Assembly (NCBI GenBank): GCA_002404865.1
Contig: DHKP01000034.1
Coordinates: 1 to 41,811, forward strand
DNA: 41,811 nt
Reading direction: 5' to 3'
DNA from: Caryophanales bacterium UBA4691
GTDB taxonomy: Bacteria > Bacillota_I > Bacilli_A > RFN20 > CAG-826
Every line of letters begins with the position of its first letter. Position 1 is the stretch's first letter. Below are positions 1-8,295 of the stretch, one piece after another. The translations under genes and the position numbers were made by a program. Under the pieces are notes generated by a model. The model worked only from the letters and a program-made list of their open reading frames with translations, was not told the DNA's origin and did not search any database.

Positions 1-43
1 CGGAAACAAATTACGTCATAATGGCAAGCGAACGAGTTTAACG

Positions 44-72
44 TTGAACCCAAATTTTGAAATGCCTATAAT
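44..72 (+). promoter_or_regulatory. sigma-A type promoter of the ferredoxin gene
   Basis: A TTGAAC -35 box (44-49) and a perfect TATAAT -10 box (67-72) are separated by 17 bp, so transcription would start near 79, just before the AGGAGG ribosome binding site (87-92). This is read directly from the sequence. Confidence 0.75.
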
Positions 73-98
73 GTGAGAAATTGACTAGGAGGAAAAGC

Positions 99-281
99 AT
101 GGCAAAAAAAGTAACGGTTAACGCTGATGCTTGCATTGGTTGTGGGCTTTGCGTTGGCACGGTTCCAAGCGTCTTCTCTTTTGGGGATGATGGGAAAGCG
201 GTCGCTGGCGAAGTCGATGACGAAGCGGCGGTTGAAGAAGCGATTGCCAATTGCCCAGTTGGCGCAATCGTCGAAGAATAA
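99..281 (+). CDS. fdx: 4Fe-4S ferredoxin, monocluster type
   Basis: A 60-residue acidic electron carrier of the cytosol. Three cysteines in a CxxCxxC motif (Cys12, 15, 18) plus a distant Cys52 followed by Pro supply the four ligands of one [4Fe-4S] cluster. The position that would be the fourth cysteine of a clostridial CxxCxxCxxxCP motif is Val22, which fits the single-cluster Bacillus-type ferredoxin. The start at ATG 99 is preferred over an upstream in-frame start at 81 because AGGAGG lies 6 nt upstream of it. The gene stands alone between its own promoter and terminator. Its redox partner cannot be told from the sequence. Confidence 0.93.
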   Translation: MAKKVTVNADACIGCGLCVGTVPSVFSFGDDGKAVAGEVDDEAAVEEAIANCPVGAIVEE

Positions 282-296
282 TTTCGATTCCAATAG

Positions 297-325
297 AAAG
301 CCCCTTTGAGGGGTTTTTCTTTTTT
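297..325 (+). terminator. rho-independent terminator of the ferredoxin gene
   Basis: An 8-bp stem (AAAGCCCC with GGGGTTTT, one G-U pair) with a 5-nt loop is followed by a T-rich run. It sits between the convergent ends of fdx and ribU. Confidence 0.85.
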
Positions 326-327
326 AG

Positions 328-1032
328 CTAAGAATTGCGCGGATTTTCCAAATGAAGTAATACATGAATATGACGATAAAGGAAGAAAGTAATCGCTAGA
401 ACAATCGCATCTTTGATTAAATTCAATGGAACGACGCAATAAAAACCATAAGTCCATCCTAAATCCGTCACATTTGGGTTAGCGAGCTTACATAGAGCAA
501 GAAGATTTTCGTAAGGAAGCCCCATGACATTCATATAAAAAGGAAGAATCAGATAGACATTCAATACCGCACTTATCGTTAATTGCAAAATCGAAGAGAA
601 AGATATCGCAAGCGCCGCCCCTTTTAGGGTTCTTTTCTTTTGATACAAAATAGAAGCGGGCACAACAAAAGCTAAACTAAAGAGAAAATCGCTCCATTCC
701 CCTACCGTCAAAGAAGAGGTAAACGGTAGCTTTAGGATTGTTTTGATTAGGATTACCATCGCTCCCGCGATTGGCCCATAAGCAAATCCAGCAATAAACG
801 CGGGGATCTCGTCAAAATGCAATTCCAAAAACGAAGGGAGGAAAAATAGCTTAATCTGGAAAATAGGAACAATATAAAGAATTGCGCTTAGTGCTCCGAA
901 AATGCCGACGCGAGCCACAAGACGAGTCGAATCACGATGGTTTTGCGGCGTAACTTTCGCTAAAAACGCTGCATACAAAATAAGCAAAAGAGCAAAAATA
1001 AATAAGCTAAGATATTCATAGAACTCATTCAT
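328..1032 (-). CDS. ribU: riboflavin ECF transporter S component RibU
   Basis: The substrate-binding membrane subunit of an energy-coupling-factor transporter for riboflavin; it works with the EcfA/A'/T module encoded elsewhere. It is 234 residues with about six hydrophobic segments. The family region is clear: a FLELHFDEIPAFIAGF-like stretch followed by GP.AG and an IK motif, then a GEWSDF segment. Start ATG 1032 (MNEF) is chosen because upstream in-frame codons lie inside the riboswitch terminator and GGAGG precedes this ATG by 8 nt. The FMN riboswitch just upstream independently supports the vitamin B2 assignment. It is somewhat longer than the usual 190-200 residues, mainly through an N-terminal helix. 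Confidence 0.9.
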   Translation of the reverse strand: MNEFYEYLSLFIFALLLILYAAFLAKVTPQNHRDSTRLVARVGIFGALSAILYIVPIFQIKLFFLPSFLELHFDEIPAFIAGFAYGPIAGAMVILIKTILKLPFTSSLTVGEWSDFLFSLAFVVPASILYQKKRTLKGAALAISFSSILQLTISAVLNVYLILPFYMNVMGLPYENLLALCKLANPNVTDLGWTYGFYCVVPLNLIKDAIVLAITFFLYRHIHVLLHLENPRNS

Positions 1033-1058
1033 AGAAAAAGCCTCCGCTTCAGGGAGGC
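1033..1058 (-). terminator. riboswitch expression-platform terminator
   Basis: Read on the minus strand, GCCTCC and GGAGGC form a 6-bp GC-rich stem with a 7-nt loop, followed by TTTTTCT. The 3' arm GGAGGC is also the Shine-Dalgarno sequence of ribU, so the hairpin can both stop transcription and hide the ribosome binding site. Confidence 0.8.
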
Positions 1059-1077
1059 CAGTAAAAGCAATAAATCC

Positions 1078-1193
1078 ACTTCTACCATCCGGACTGTACC
1101 GTTGGCTCTGGAATTTCACCAGATCATGACCAATCTACCATTGGACTTGCGGGCTGTCTCCGCCAGTTGACGTAATTCTCGTCACCCTGAAGT
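1078..1193 (-). promoter_or_regulatory. FMN riboswitch (RFN element)
   Basis: The minus strand carries the hallmark conserved blocks of the RFN aptamer in order: AGGGTGACGAGAATTACG, GGCGGAGACAGCCCGC, GGTGAAATTCC and ACGGTACAGTCCGGATG. The P1 stem is ACTTC with GAAGT at the two ends. FMN binding is expected to favour the downstream terminator and reduce ribU expression. The family assignment comes from recognising these conserved blocks. Confidence 0.95.
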
Positions 1194-1199
1194 ACCTCC

Positions 1200-1227
1200 A
1201 TTATAGGACGAATCTAACGCTACGCAA
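1200..1227 (-). promoter_or_regulatory. promoter of the FMN riboswitch / ribU transcript
   Basis: On the minus strand TTGCGT (1222-1227) and a perfect TATAAT (1200-1205) are 16 bp apart. The -35 box overlaps the stop codon of the upstream unknown gene, so ribU can be transcribed separately from the par operon. Confidence 0.65.
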
Positions 1228-2257
1228 GGTGAGAAGGCACTTTTTCAGGCGAAAAATTGAAATTATTTTGTAAGTAGCTTTTTAAGTAATTGTAAATAGG
1301 GGAATTATTTTCATCCTCGAACAAACGGTTTCTTTCTTGCATCTTATAATAGGAAATCGCGTCATTTTTTCCATAAAAATCAACTAATGTTTCGCTTAAA
1401 ATCGGTTCGTGCAACAAAGCGACTTTCCGCTCATCGTCAATAAATTTCTTATTAAGCAATAGCTCTAAATAGATGTTGTCGATCCAATAGGCGATTTCTC
1501 CAAAGGAATAGCGAGAATCGATAGTGAGTGCTTCATTTACTAAAGAATCGTACTCGTGATTAAATGTTTCTTTGTTTTTTGCGTTTTTTAAATTGGGGAC
1601 TAGACGCTTTAAAAACAAGTTTTCAAGAAGATAACGGCTTTCTCCGATAGGCATTTTCAAAGAGGAAAAAGCGATTTTTGCAGCGTTTTTAATGGCTTTA
1701 TCCAAAGAATCGCATTCATATAGTGGGCCTAGAAAAGCTTGAGATTTTTCTAGTAAGAAGCGGCTTTGAGCACGAAGAAGATGCGCTTCTAAAGGGTTCG
1801 AAAAAATTTTACCGCACAAGTTTTTCGCGGATAGATATCCGTTCCATCGTTTCAAAAAATTAACGACTTTATTGTTCCATTTCGCAATTTTTAGATCTTT
1901 TTCGCTTAATAAGCCCATCGCCTCATCATCCGTCAAAACAAGCGAACCAGTAAAAATATCCGCACCGAAAGATAGATAATATTCGCTACTCGAAAAATTC
2001 TCTATTTTAAGTATTCGAGGGGCTTCGCTCATTTCCTTTTCCATCGCCTCCAAAAAGAAATGAAGGGAATCAAGGACTTCTTCATCCATAAGTGTAAAGG
2101 AAGCAATGATTTTGATTTTCTCAGTTAAAGAATAAGAAGGGGATTCGCTAAGAATGAGTAACCCATTCTCGAAAAAAGAAGCGTTGATGCACTTATTTTC
2201 CTTTTTGTCTAATGCAGGCTCTATATTTAGCTCGAACAAACGTTTATTGCTTTTCAT
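1220..2257 (-). CDS. protein of unknown function, last gene of the par operon
   Basis: A 345-residue soluble protein that I do not recognise. It has no signal peptide or membrane segment, is rich in Lys, Glu, Leu and Asn, and is probably mostly helical. It begins at ATG 2257, inside the 3' end of parB (14-nt overlap), so its translation is likely coupled to parB. No catalytic motif is evident. The position directly after parAB suggests, but does not show, a role linked to chromosome segregation or origin-region biology. The coding region is unbroken and ends in TAG just before the riboswitch promoter. Confidence 0.75.
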   Translation of the reverse strand: MKSNKRLFELNIEPALDKKENKCINASFFENGLLILSESPSYSLTEKIKIIASFTLMDEEVLDSLHFFLEAMEKEMSEAPRILKIENFSSSEYYLSFGADIFTGSLVLTDDEAMGLLSEKDLKIAKWNNKVVNFLKRWNGYLSAKNLCGKIFSNPLEAHLLRAQSRFLLEKSQAFLGPLYECDSLDKAIKNAAKIAFSSLKMPIGESRYLLENLFLKRLVPNLKNAKNKETFNHEYDSLVNEALTIDSRYSFGEIAYWIDNIYLELLLNKKFIDDERKVALLHEPILSETLVDFYGKNDAISYYKMQERNRLFEDENNSPIYNYLKSYLQNNFNFSPEKVPSHLA

Positions 2258-3095
2258 GTTGCATAATCCGCTTCACAAATTGGTCTTTTTCTTCTTCACT
2301 TCCAAATTCGAAAGTAATCGAACGCTTATGAACGATAACGCTTTTTGCGCGAGTCTCTAGCTTTAAATCGTCATTCAAAACTGGAGAGGGGGAAGGAAGG
2401 CGACTTGCATATTGTCTAGCGAGTTCTTCTGTATCACGTACGGAGAGTTTCTCAGCGTGAATGCGAGAAACGATCTTTTCAATTTCTTCATCGCTTAAAG
2501 AAAGAATCGCTCTAGCGTGACCATACGATAAACCCCCATCGCTTACTTCCATCAATACCTTTTCTGGTAATGATAAAAGCCGCATGATATTGGTCACTTG
2601 ACTCCTTGATTGGTGAGATAAAGAAGCTAATGTAGCTTGCGAATAAGAAAAACGTTCCGTTAACGTTTCATAAAGCAAAGCCATTTCAACGACATTCGCT
2701 TCTCTTTGGTCACGATTATCCGCTAGAAGCATCAAAAGAGTTTCTTCATCCCCTGCTTCTACTTTGACACAAGGAACTTCTTTTAAGCCGATTTTCTTAG
2801 CGCCGAAATATCTTTTTCTCCCCAAGATCAATTCATAATGGGCGCCGCTAGGCCGCACAACAAGAGGATTAAAAAGGCCCCGCTCCATGATTCCTTCGGA
2901 AATACGTTCGATGGAACTGGAACGAATCTTGACTTTTTTGACGAAAGAATTGTCGTCGATAAGCGATAAAGGAATATTGTTGCCCCCTTGCGATTGGTAT
3001 TCTTTCTCCATGCGAGCGATAACATCGTTCTCAGAGAACTTCTTGACCAAATCGTTTAAGGAATTTTTAAGAAGCGTTTTCTTATTTTTCGTCAT
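2244..3095 (-). CDS. parB: chromosome-partitioning protein ParB (Spo0J family)
   Basis: A 283-residue DNA-binding partitioning protein, expected to load at parS sites near the origin and act with ParA. Visible order: N-terminal basic segment, ParB/Srx-type nuclease-like domain starting at IPLSLIDD with RGLFNPLVVRP, a GRKRYFGAKK segment where most ParB proteins have the CTP-binding GERRxRA motif, a DNRDQRE segment near the usual ENxQRxxL box, then a helix-turn-helix region (SYSQATLASLSHQSRSQVTN). The start overlaps parA by 14 nt and has an AGGGAG site 13 nt upstream. The family call is firm; the two core boxes diverge from the consensus. Confidence 0.92.
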   Translation of the reverse strand: MTKNKKTLLKNSLNDLVKKFSENDVIARMEKEYQSQGGNNIPLSLIDDNSFVKKVKIRSSSIERISEGIMERGLFNPLVVRPSGAHYELILGRKRYFGAKKIGLKEVPCVKVEAGDEETLLMLLADNRDQREANVVEMALLYETLTERFSYSQATLASLSHQSRSQVTNIMRLLSLPEKVLMEVSDGGLSYGHARAILSLSDEEIEKIVSRIHAEKLSVRDTEELARQYASRLPSPSPVLNDDLKLETRAKSVIVHKRSITFEFGSEEEKDQFVKRIMQHEKQ

Positions 3096-3855
3096 GGCTA
3101 AACAAAATCTCCCTCGCTAAAGCTAAATAAGCCAAGCTCCCTTGACTCGTTGGGCGGAAAATTGTCACAGGCTCCCCCCTCGCGCTTGCTTCTGGGAGAG
3201 ATATATTCCTAGGAATCAAGGTAGAAAAAGTGTTCTCTTTAAATAAGCCACGCACTTGTGTGGCAACTTCCGTGCATAAAGAAGCACGCGCATCGTACAT
3301 CGTTAAGAGGAATCCTTCTATTTTTAAGTTCGCATTGTAATTGCCTTTGATTTTTCGAACGGAAGAAAGAATAGCCGCAATTGCTTCCATCGCAAAATAT
3401 TCGCATTGCACGGGGATAATGACGGAATCGCTCGCCACCAAAGAATTAATGGATAATAGCCCTAAGGAAGGCGGGCAATCTAAAATAATATAGTCATAAT
3501 TTCTTTTTAATTTAGAAAGTGTGCTTTTGAGCAAGAAAAAAGGGTCAGGCAAGTGACGGGATTGAATCTCAACATCCAAAGAGGCGAGCTTGAGATTGCT
3601 CGGCAAGACATCTAAATTAGAAGTGACGCCACTAAAAATGGCACGTTCAAGGCTACAATGGGAAAGCAAAACGTCATAAACGCTTTTTCGTAAGGCGGTA
3701 ATATCGATTCCTAATCCTCTGCCGGCATTCCCTTGAGGATCCATGTCGACAAGAAGAACCTTCTTTGTTTTGGCTAAAGACGCAGAAAGATTAATCGCTG
3801 TGGTAGTTTTCCCCACACCGCCTTTTTGATTTGCAACTGAAATAATAAATGGCAT
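3082..3855 (-). CDS. parA: chromosome-partitioning ATPase ParA (Soj)
   Basis: A 257-residue deviant-Walker ATPase that cooperates with ParB in chromosome segregation and replication control. The N-terminal motif KGGVGKTTTAINL has the signature lysine of the ParA/MinD class; VDMDPQGNAGRGLG and the Walker B region YIILDCPPSLG follow. Length is normal for Soj. Only a weak ribosome binding site is seen before ATG 3855. The 44-bp gap to rsmG holds an inverted repeat made of parS-like half-sites that could be an operator. Confidence 0.96.
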   Translation of the reverse strand: MPFIISVANQKGGVGKTTTAINLSASLAKTKKVLLVDMDPQGNAGRGLGIDITALRKSVYDVLLSHCSLERAIFSGVTSNLDVLPSNLKLASLDVEIQSRHLPDPFFLLKSTLSKLKRNYDYIILDCPPSLGLLSINSLVASDSVIIPVQCEYFAMEAIAAILSSVRKIKGNYNANLKIEGFLLTMYDARASLCTEVATQVRGLFKENTFSTLIPRNISLPEASARGEPVTIFRPTSQGSLAYLALAREILFSHDEK

Positions 3856-3873
3856 AATTAAACTCTATCATTT

Positions 3874-3897
3874 GTGAAACACTTTTAAAAGTTTCAC
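3874..3897. promoter_or_regulatory. inverted repeat of parS-like half-sites between rsmG and parA
   Basis: GTGAAAC (3874-3880) and GTTTCAC (3891-3897) are exact inverted copies separated by 10 nt. Each matches one half of the Bacillota parS consensus TGTTTCACGTGAAACA, but the halves are in the opposite order. There is no T-tract, so it is not a classical terminator. It may be a ParB or ParA operator for parAB; this is inference. Confidence 0.45.
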
Positions 3898-3899
3898 GG

Positions 3900-4583
3900 T
3901 CATAAAGGATGGGAATGGATCTCGCTCCACATCCGCGGATATCTTTTGTGCGTTTTCGCGCCTTTTTCAAAAAAGAAATTCACGCGTTTTCCTATCCCGT
4001 TCGGGAGCTCATCGACATCTTTTGCAAGCAAATGCAAATCAAGCAAGGATATTGCGCGGTGACTACTAATAAGTTCTTCTTCGCCTTTATCGCCTTTCAT
4101 AGCAAGGACTACCCCATGAACTTTCGCAAAAGGGGCCGTGATTTCTAATAGCATCGATAGAGGGGCAACCGCTCTAGCGCTGACGATGTCGAAATGATCA
4201 CGGTCATTCAACTCCTCAGCTCGTTTATTAATCGTGACAACATTTTTTAAGCCTAGTTCTTTGCTTAAAGCGTTCAAAAAGGCGCATTTTTTGCTCGTTG
4301 CGTCCACTAGAACAATCTTTTTGTCAGGAAAAGCGATCGCGAAAACCATGCCAGGAAATCCCGCTCCAGAGCCAACATCTAGGATGGTTTTTCCTTTAAA
4401 ATATTGGCTTTTTGCAGGGATTAAGCAATCGTAAAAATGTTTTTCGACAATGGAATCCTCATCCAAAATCGCGGTAAGATTCATTTTTTTGTTCCATTCT
4501 CGAAGAAAGGAAGAATACTTTCGGAATTGTTCAATCTGTTCGTTAGAAAGAGAGAATGAAGTTTGTAGTTCAGTATAAGTCAT
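3900..4583 (-). CDS. rsmG: 16S rRNA (guanine527-N7)-methyltransferase RsmG (GidB)
   Basis: A 227-residue SAM-dependent methyltransferase that modifies G527 of 16S rRNA. The Rossmann SAM motif DVGSGAGFPG and the following VLVDATSKKCAFL segment are typical, as is SARAVAPL. It starts four bases inside the end of mnmG (ATGA overlap) and has an AGAGGAA site upstream. It ends with TGA, and a second in-frame TGA follows one codon later as a back-up stop. mnmG-rsmG-parA-parB is the classic origin-proximal order. Confidence 0.96.
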   Translation of the reverse strand: MTYTELQTSFSLSNEQIEQFRKYSSFLREWNKKMNLTAILDEDSIVEKHFYDCLIPAKSQYFKGKTILDVGSGAGFPGMVFAIAFPDKKIVLVDATSKKCAFLNALSKELGLKNVVTINKRAEELNDRDHFDIVSARAVAPLSMLLEITAPFAKVHGVVLAMKGDKGEEELISSHRAISLLDLHLLAKDVDELPNGIGKRVNFFFEKGAKTHKRYPRMWSEIHSHPL

Positions 4584-6448
4584 AGTATTCCTCTTTTTCG
4601 TAATAGAAGTATCAAGATGGAGACATCGCTTGGGTTAACGCCGCTGATTCGACTCGCTTGTCCTAGGGTGCGCGGCATAACTTGATTTAATTTTTGGCGA
4701 GCTTCTAACGCCAAGCCATCAATCTTAGAATAATCAATGTCGGTCGGTAATTTAATGTATTCGAGTTTTGCCGCATTTTTCCCATCGCGAATCTCTTTTT
4801 GAATGTAGCCTTCGTATTTTACCTTTGTTTCTAATGAAAGCGTAGAAGCATCATCGAAACTAAATTTATCAAGGGCGCTTAAAAAGGGGGCGAGTTCGCG
4901 ATATCCGATCCCAGGGCGCTTAAGCAAATCCAAACCACGATGCCCAACATCCGTATCCTTGAATCCTTTCGCTTTCAAAAATTCATTGCATGCCGCACGG
5001 CGGTCGACTGTTTGATCAAGCAAGTCAATCGCTTCATCGATTTTGCGATATTTTTCTAAGAAAGATCGATATCGCTCTTCCGAAATTAAACCCAATTCAT
5101 AGCCGTATTTTGTTAAACGAGAATCGGCGTTATCGTGACGTAACAGCAACCGGAATTCCGCACGTGATGACATTAAGCGATATGGCTCATCCGTCCCTTT
5201 GGTTACCAAATCGTCAATCATTACTCCGATATAGCTTTCATCCCGGCGAAGGACGAATGGCTCTTTTCCTTGAATCATAAGGGAAGCGTTAATTCCTGCC
5301 AATAAGCCTAAGCCAGCCGCTTCTTCATAGCCGCTTGTGCCACAAATTTGACCAGCCCCGTATAAGCCGCGATATTTTTTAACGCGAAGCGTCGCATCAA
5401 ATTGAAGTGGTTTTATCGCATCATATTCGATTTGATAAGCGTATTTCAATAGTTTCGCGTTTTCGCACCCTGGTAAACTCCGCACCAGTTTTTCTTGGAA
5501 ATCATGGGGGAAACCATTGGAAAATCCTTGAAGATAAATGCTGTTCCCGTTTTCAAATTCCGGTTCTAAGAATAGCTGATGCCTTTCTTTGTCCGCAAAA
5601 CGCACGACTTTGCTTTCAATGGAAGGGCAATATCGAGGGCCGATTCCTTTTATTGTTCCATTAAATACAGCGGATTTGTCGAGATTATTTTGAATTAAGC
5701 GCAATGTTTCAGCTGTTGTATAAATCAAATAGCAAGGCAATTGTTCCTTCAAAGGAGTGAAATGAGTGGTCGAGTAAGAAAAAGAAAGCTCCCCATCCAT
5801 CCCTGGCTGGATCGAGCCTTTGGAAAAATCAATGGTGTCTTTATCTAGGCGCGGGGGTGTTCCCGTCTTTAAGCGGAAAAGTTCGATTCCCATATCTAGC
5901 AAGCAAGAAGATAGACCGATACTTGCATTTTCTTCATCTGGCCCGCCCGAATGAACATCTGCTCCAGAGATTATCGTACTATTCATATAGGTGCCAGTGG
6001 TAAGAATCACGGCTTTCGAATGAATTTCTTCTCCGCTCGCTAATTTGACTCCGTAAACGGTATTATCATTATGAAGAAGCGATTTCACTTCTTCTTCCCT
6101 AACGTCGAGATTTTTCGTATTGAGAACAACGCTTTGAACAAAAGCGGGGTATCCCTTTTTATCTTCTTGTGCGCGAAGGCACTGAACGCCAGGGCCTTTC
6201 CCGGTATTAAGCATTTTGATTTGAAGGGGATGATGGTCAGCAGCGATTCCCATGAATCCGCCAAGCGCGTCAATTTCGCGAACGACAATCCCCTTCGCGC
6301 TTCCTCCGATATGAGGGTTGCATGGCATATTGGCGATCATTTTTTTATTCAAAGTAAGCAAAAGAACCTTGAGCCCCATATGGGCTCCGGCTAAAGAAGC
6401 TTCTACTCCGGCGTGCCCGCCACCCACAACAATAATATCGTAATCCAT
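4580..6448 (-). CDS. mnmG: tRNA uridine-5-carboxymethylaminomethyl modification enzyme MnmG (GidA)
   Basis: A 622-residue FAD- and NADH-dependent enzyme that with MnmE makes the cmnm5 modification at wobble uridine U34 of tRNAs. The N-terminal FAD motif VVGGGHAGVEA, the CNPHIGGSAKG block and GPGVQCLRAQEDK are diagnostic. I choose ATG 6448 (MDYDII), one base after the sufB stop; a start at 6463 would add five residues. It ends in TGA, overlapping the rsmG start. mnmE is not next to it; its upstream neighbour is the SUF operon, which is unusual. Confidence 0.97.
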   Translation of the reverse strand: MDYDIIVVGGGHAGVEASLAGAHMGLKVLLLTLNKKMIANMPCNPHIGGSAKGIVVREIDALGGFMGIAADHHPLQIKMLNTGKGPGVQCLRAQEDKKGYPAFVQSVVLNTKNLDVREEEVKSLLHNDNTVYGVKLASGEEIHSKAVILTTGTYMNSTIISGADVHSGGPDEENASIGLSSCLLDMGIELFRLKTGTPPRLDKDTIDFSKGSIQPGMDGELSFSYSTTHFTPLKEQLPCYLIYTTAETLRLIQNNLDKSAVFNGTIKGIGPRYCPSIESKVVRFADKERHQLFLEPEFENGNSIYLQGFSNGFPHDFQEKLVRSLPGCENAKLLKYAYQIEYDAIKPLQFDATLRVKKYRGLYGAGQICGTSGYEEAAGLGLLAGINASLMIQGKEPFVLRRDESYIGVMIDDLVTKGTDEPYRLMSSRAEFRLLLRHDNADSRLTKYGYELGLISEERYRSFLEKYRKIDEAIDLLDQTVDRRAACNEFLKAKGFKDTDVGHRGLDLLKRPGIGYRELAPFLSALDKFSFDDASTLSLETKVKYEGYIQKEIRDGKNAAKLEYIKLPTDIDYSKIDGLALEARQKLNQVMPRTLGQASRISGVNPSDVSILILLLRKRGIL

Positions 6449-6449
6449 A

Positions 6450-7847
6450 TTAACCAATCGCATCTGACATATCTAACTTAATGAGTTGATTTAACTCCAC
6501 CGCATATTCCATCGGCAATTCTCTTGAGAAAGGCTCAATGAAGCCCATCACAATCATTTGTGTTGCCGCTTCTTCGCTTAATCCTCTGCTCATCAAATAG
6601 AAGAGCTGATCCTCATTGATTTTTGAAACCGTGGCTTCGTGCTCTAGAGTGCTAGAGGGATTAAAGACTTCGTTCTTTGGAATCGTGTCGCTAGAAGATA
6701 GATTATCTAAAATAAGCGTATCGCATTCTTCGTGAGCGTAAGAACCGGTTGCGGAAGGCATTATCCTTACGGTTCCGCGGTAATTTGCGGTTCCGCCATT
6801 TTTGCAAATGGACTTGCTAATAATGGTTGAGGAGGTGTTTTTACCAATGTGGATCATCCTAGCACCGTTGTCTTGGAATTGATTTTTGCCACCGACCGCA
6901 ATTGAAATCGCGCTTCCCTTCGCCCCATCTCCTTCCAAGATACAAGCGGGATATTTCATGTTGCGCATGCTGCCGATATTGCCATCGACCCATTCCATAA
7001 AGCCATTTTCCATCACTCTAGCGCGTTGAGTAACAAGATTAACGATATTGCTGCTCCAATTTTGAACGGTGCTATAACGACAATGCGCGCCTTTGAGAAC
7101 AACGATTTCCACGACACCGCTATGAAGCGATTCTTTCTGGTAAATCGGGGCAGTGCATCCTTCGATGTAATGGATGTCGCTTCCTTCGTCGCAAATAATC
7201 AAAGTTCGTTCGAATTGGCCGGTCTTTTCGTTATTGATACGAAAATAGGATTGAAGAGGTTTTTCTAGCTTTACGCCCTTTGGGACATAAATAAACGAGC
7301 CACCGCTCCAAACCGCGCCATTGAGGGCTGAAAATTTATTATCGGCAATCGGAACAACACTCCCAAAGTATTTGCGGAAAAGATCGGGGAAAAGCTGTAG
7401 CCCCATATCGGTTGAAAGAAAAATCACGCCTTTTTCCTCCACTTCTTTTAGCATGTTATGGTAGACGACTTCCGATTCGTATTGAGTCGTTACCCCAGCA
7501 AGATACTTTTGCTCCGCTTCTGGAATCCCTAATTGCTTAAAGGTATTCTTTACCGCTTCAGGAACTTTCGACCAATCTTTGGTTTCGCTATTGGCTACGC
7601 GCGTAAAATAAGTGTAATGGTCAAAATCTAAAAAACTCAGGTCTGGGCCATAAGTAGGCATAGGCATCTTTTGAAAAGTGTGAAGGGCCTTAAGACGAAA
7701 TTGGAGCATCCAATCCGGTTCGTTTTTTTCTTTGCTAATCGCTTTAACGACATCGTCATTTAAGCCAACGCCTGTTGAGAAAACGACATCGGCATTCGTC
7801 TTAAAATCGTATCGATATTTTTCATCGAGGAATTTCGTATCTGCCAT
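6450..7847 (-). CDS. sufB: Fe-S cluster scaffold protein SufB
   Basis: A 465-residue core subunit of the SufBCD Fe-S assembly scaffold. The family pattern is clear: an N-terminal KYxYxF segment, GLQLFPDLFRKYFG, the central beta-helix with NWSSNIVNLVTQRA and GSMRNMKYPA, the EECDTLIL stretch and the C-terminal HEATVSKINEDQLFYLMSRGL motif shared with SufD. Start ATG 7847 has GAGGAG 10 nt upstream and lies one base after the sufU stop; an in-frame upstream extension to 7907 has no family similarity. It is the last suf gene and is followed after one base by mnmG. Confidence 0.97.
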   Translation of the reverse strand: MADTKFLDEKYRYDFKTNADVVFSTGVGLNDDVVKAISKEKNEPDWMLQFRLKALHTFQKMPMPTYGPDLSFLDFDHYTYFTRVANSETKDWSKVPEAVKNTFKQLGIPEAEQKYLAGVTTQYESEVVYHNMLKEVEEKGVIFLSTDMGLQLFPDLFRKYFGSVVPIADNKFSALNGAVWSGGSFIYVPKGVKLEKPLQSYFRINNEKTGQFERTLIICDEGSDIHYIEGCTAPIYQKESLHSGVVEIVVLKGAHCRYSTVQNWSSNIVNLVTQRARVMENGFMEWVDGNIGSMRNMKYPACILEGDGAKGSAISIAVGGKNQFQDNGARMIHIGKNTSSTIISKSICKNGGTANYRGTVRIMPSATGSYAHEECDTLILDNLSSSDTIPKNEVFNPSSTLEHEATVSKINEDQLFYLMSRGLSEEAATQMIVMGFIEPFSRELPMEYAVELNQLIKLDMSDAIG

Positions 7848-7848
7848 A

Positions 7849-8295
7849 TTATTTGCGCTCCTCGTCTTTAAGTAGTTCATCCATCGCGCTCCAGCCCATG
7901 GTCGCACAGTGAATTCGAGCCGCTTGCTTTCCCGTGTTCATGAAAACAAGGGCTTCGTTTAAAACCGAATCATCATATGGCTTTTCCTCAATCATATTGA
8001 GATATTGCTGAATCATGTATTCGGATTCTTTGAAATTTTTCCCGATGACTTGTTCACAAAGAATGTCAGTGCTTGCGCTAGAGATCGTGCAAGCGACCCC
8101 TTCCCAACGCGCATCGATGACAACATCGTCTTTCGCTTTCAAATAAAGATCAAAATCATCGATGCAATTAACGGAATCGGTATGGATTTTTCGGTATCCT
8201 TCTTCAGTAGGCACGCCTTTATGAGCCGGAGAGGAATAATGGTCCATGATGATTTCTCTCATCATAGATGGGGTTAATTCAATTGAAGTAGGCAT
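7849..8295 (-). CDS. sufU: zinc-dependent sulfurtransferase SufU
   Basis: A 148-residue protein that accepts persulfide sulfur from SufS through a bound zinc ion and passes it to the scaffold. The zinc ligands of Bacillus-type SufU are all visible: Cys44 with Asp46 (in VNCIDD, where the family usually has NPxCGD), Cys69 in GVACTIS, and Cys130 in ARIHCATMGW. AAAGGAG precedes ATG 8295. The gene overlaps the end of sufS by 17 nt. SufU between sufS and sufB is the usual Bacillota arrangement. Confidence 0.94.
   Translation of the reverse strand: MPTSIELTPSMMREIIMDHYSSPAHKGVPTEEGYRKIHTDSVNCIDDFDLYLKAKDDVVIDARWEGVACTISSASTDILCEQVIGKNFKESEYMIQQYLNMIEEKPYDDSVLNEALVFMNTGKQAARIHCATMGWSAMDELLKDEERK

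Noticed and set aside
328..1119. A longer ribU starting upstream of 1032
   Set aside because: The extra codons are riboswitch and terminator sequence, and the ribosome binding site fits ATG 1032.
3891..3906. A canonical parS site
   Set aside because: Only 10 of 16 positions match TGTTTCACGTGAAACA in the best alignment; only separated half-sites are present.
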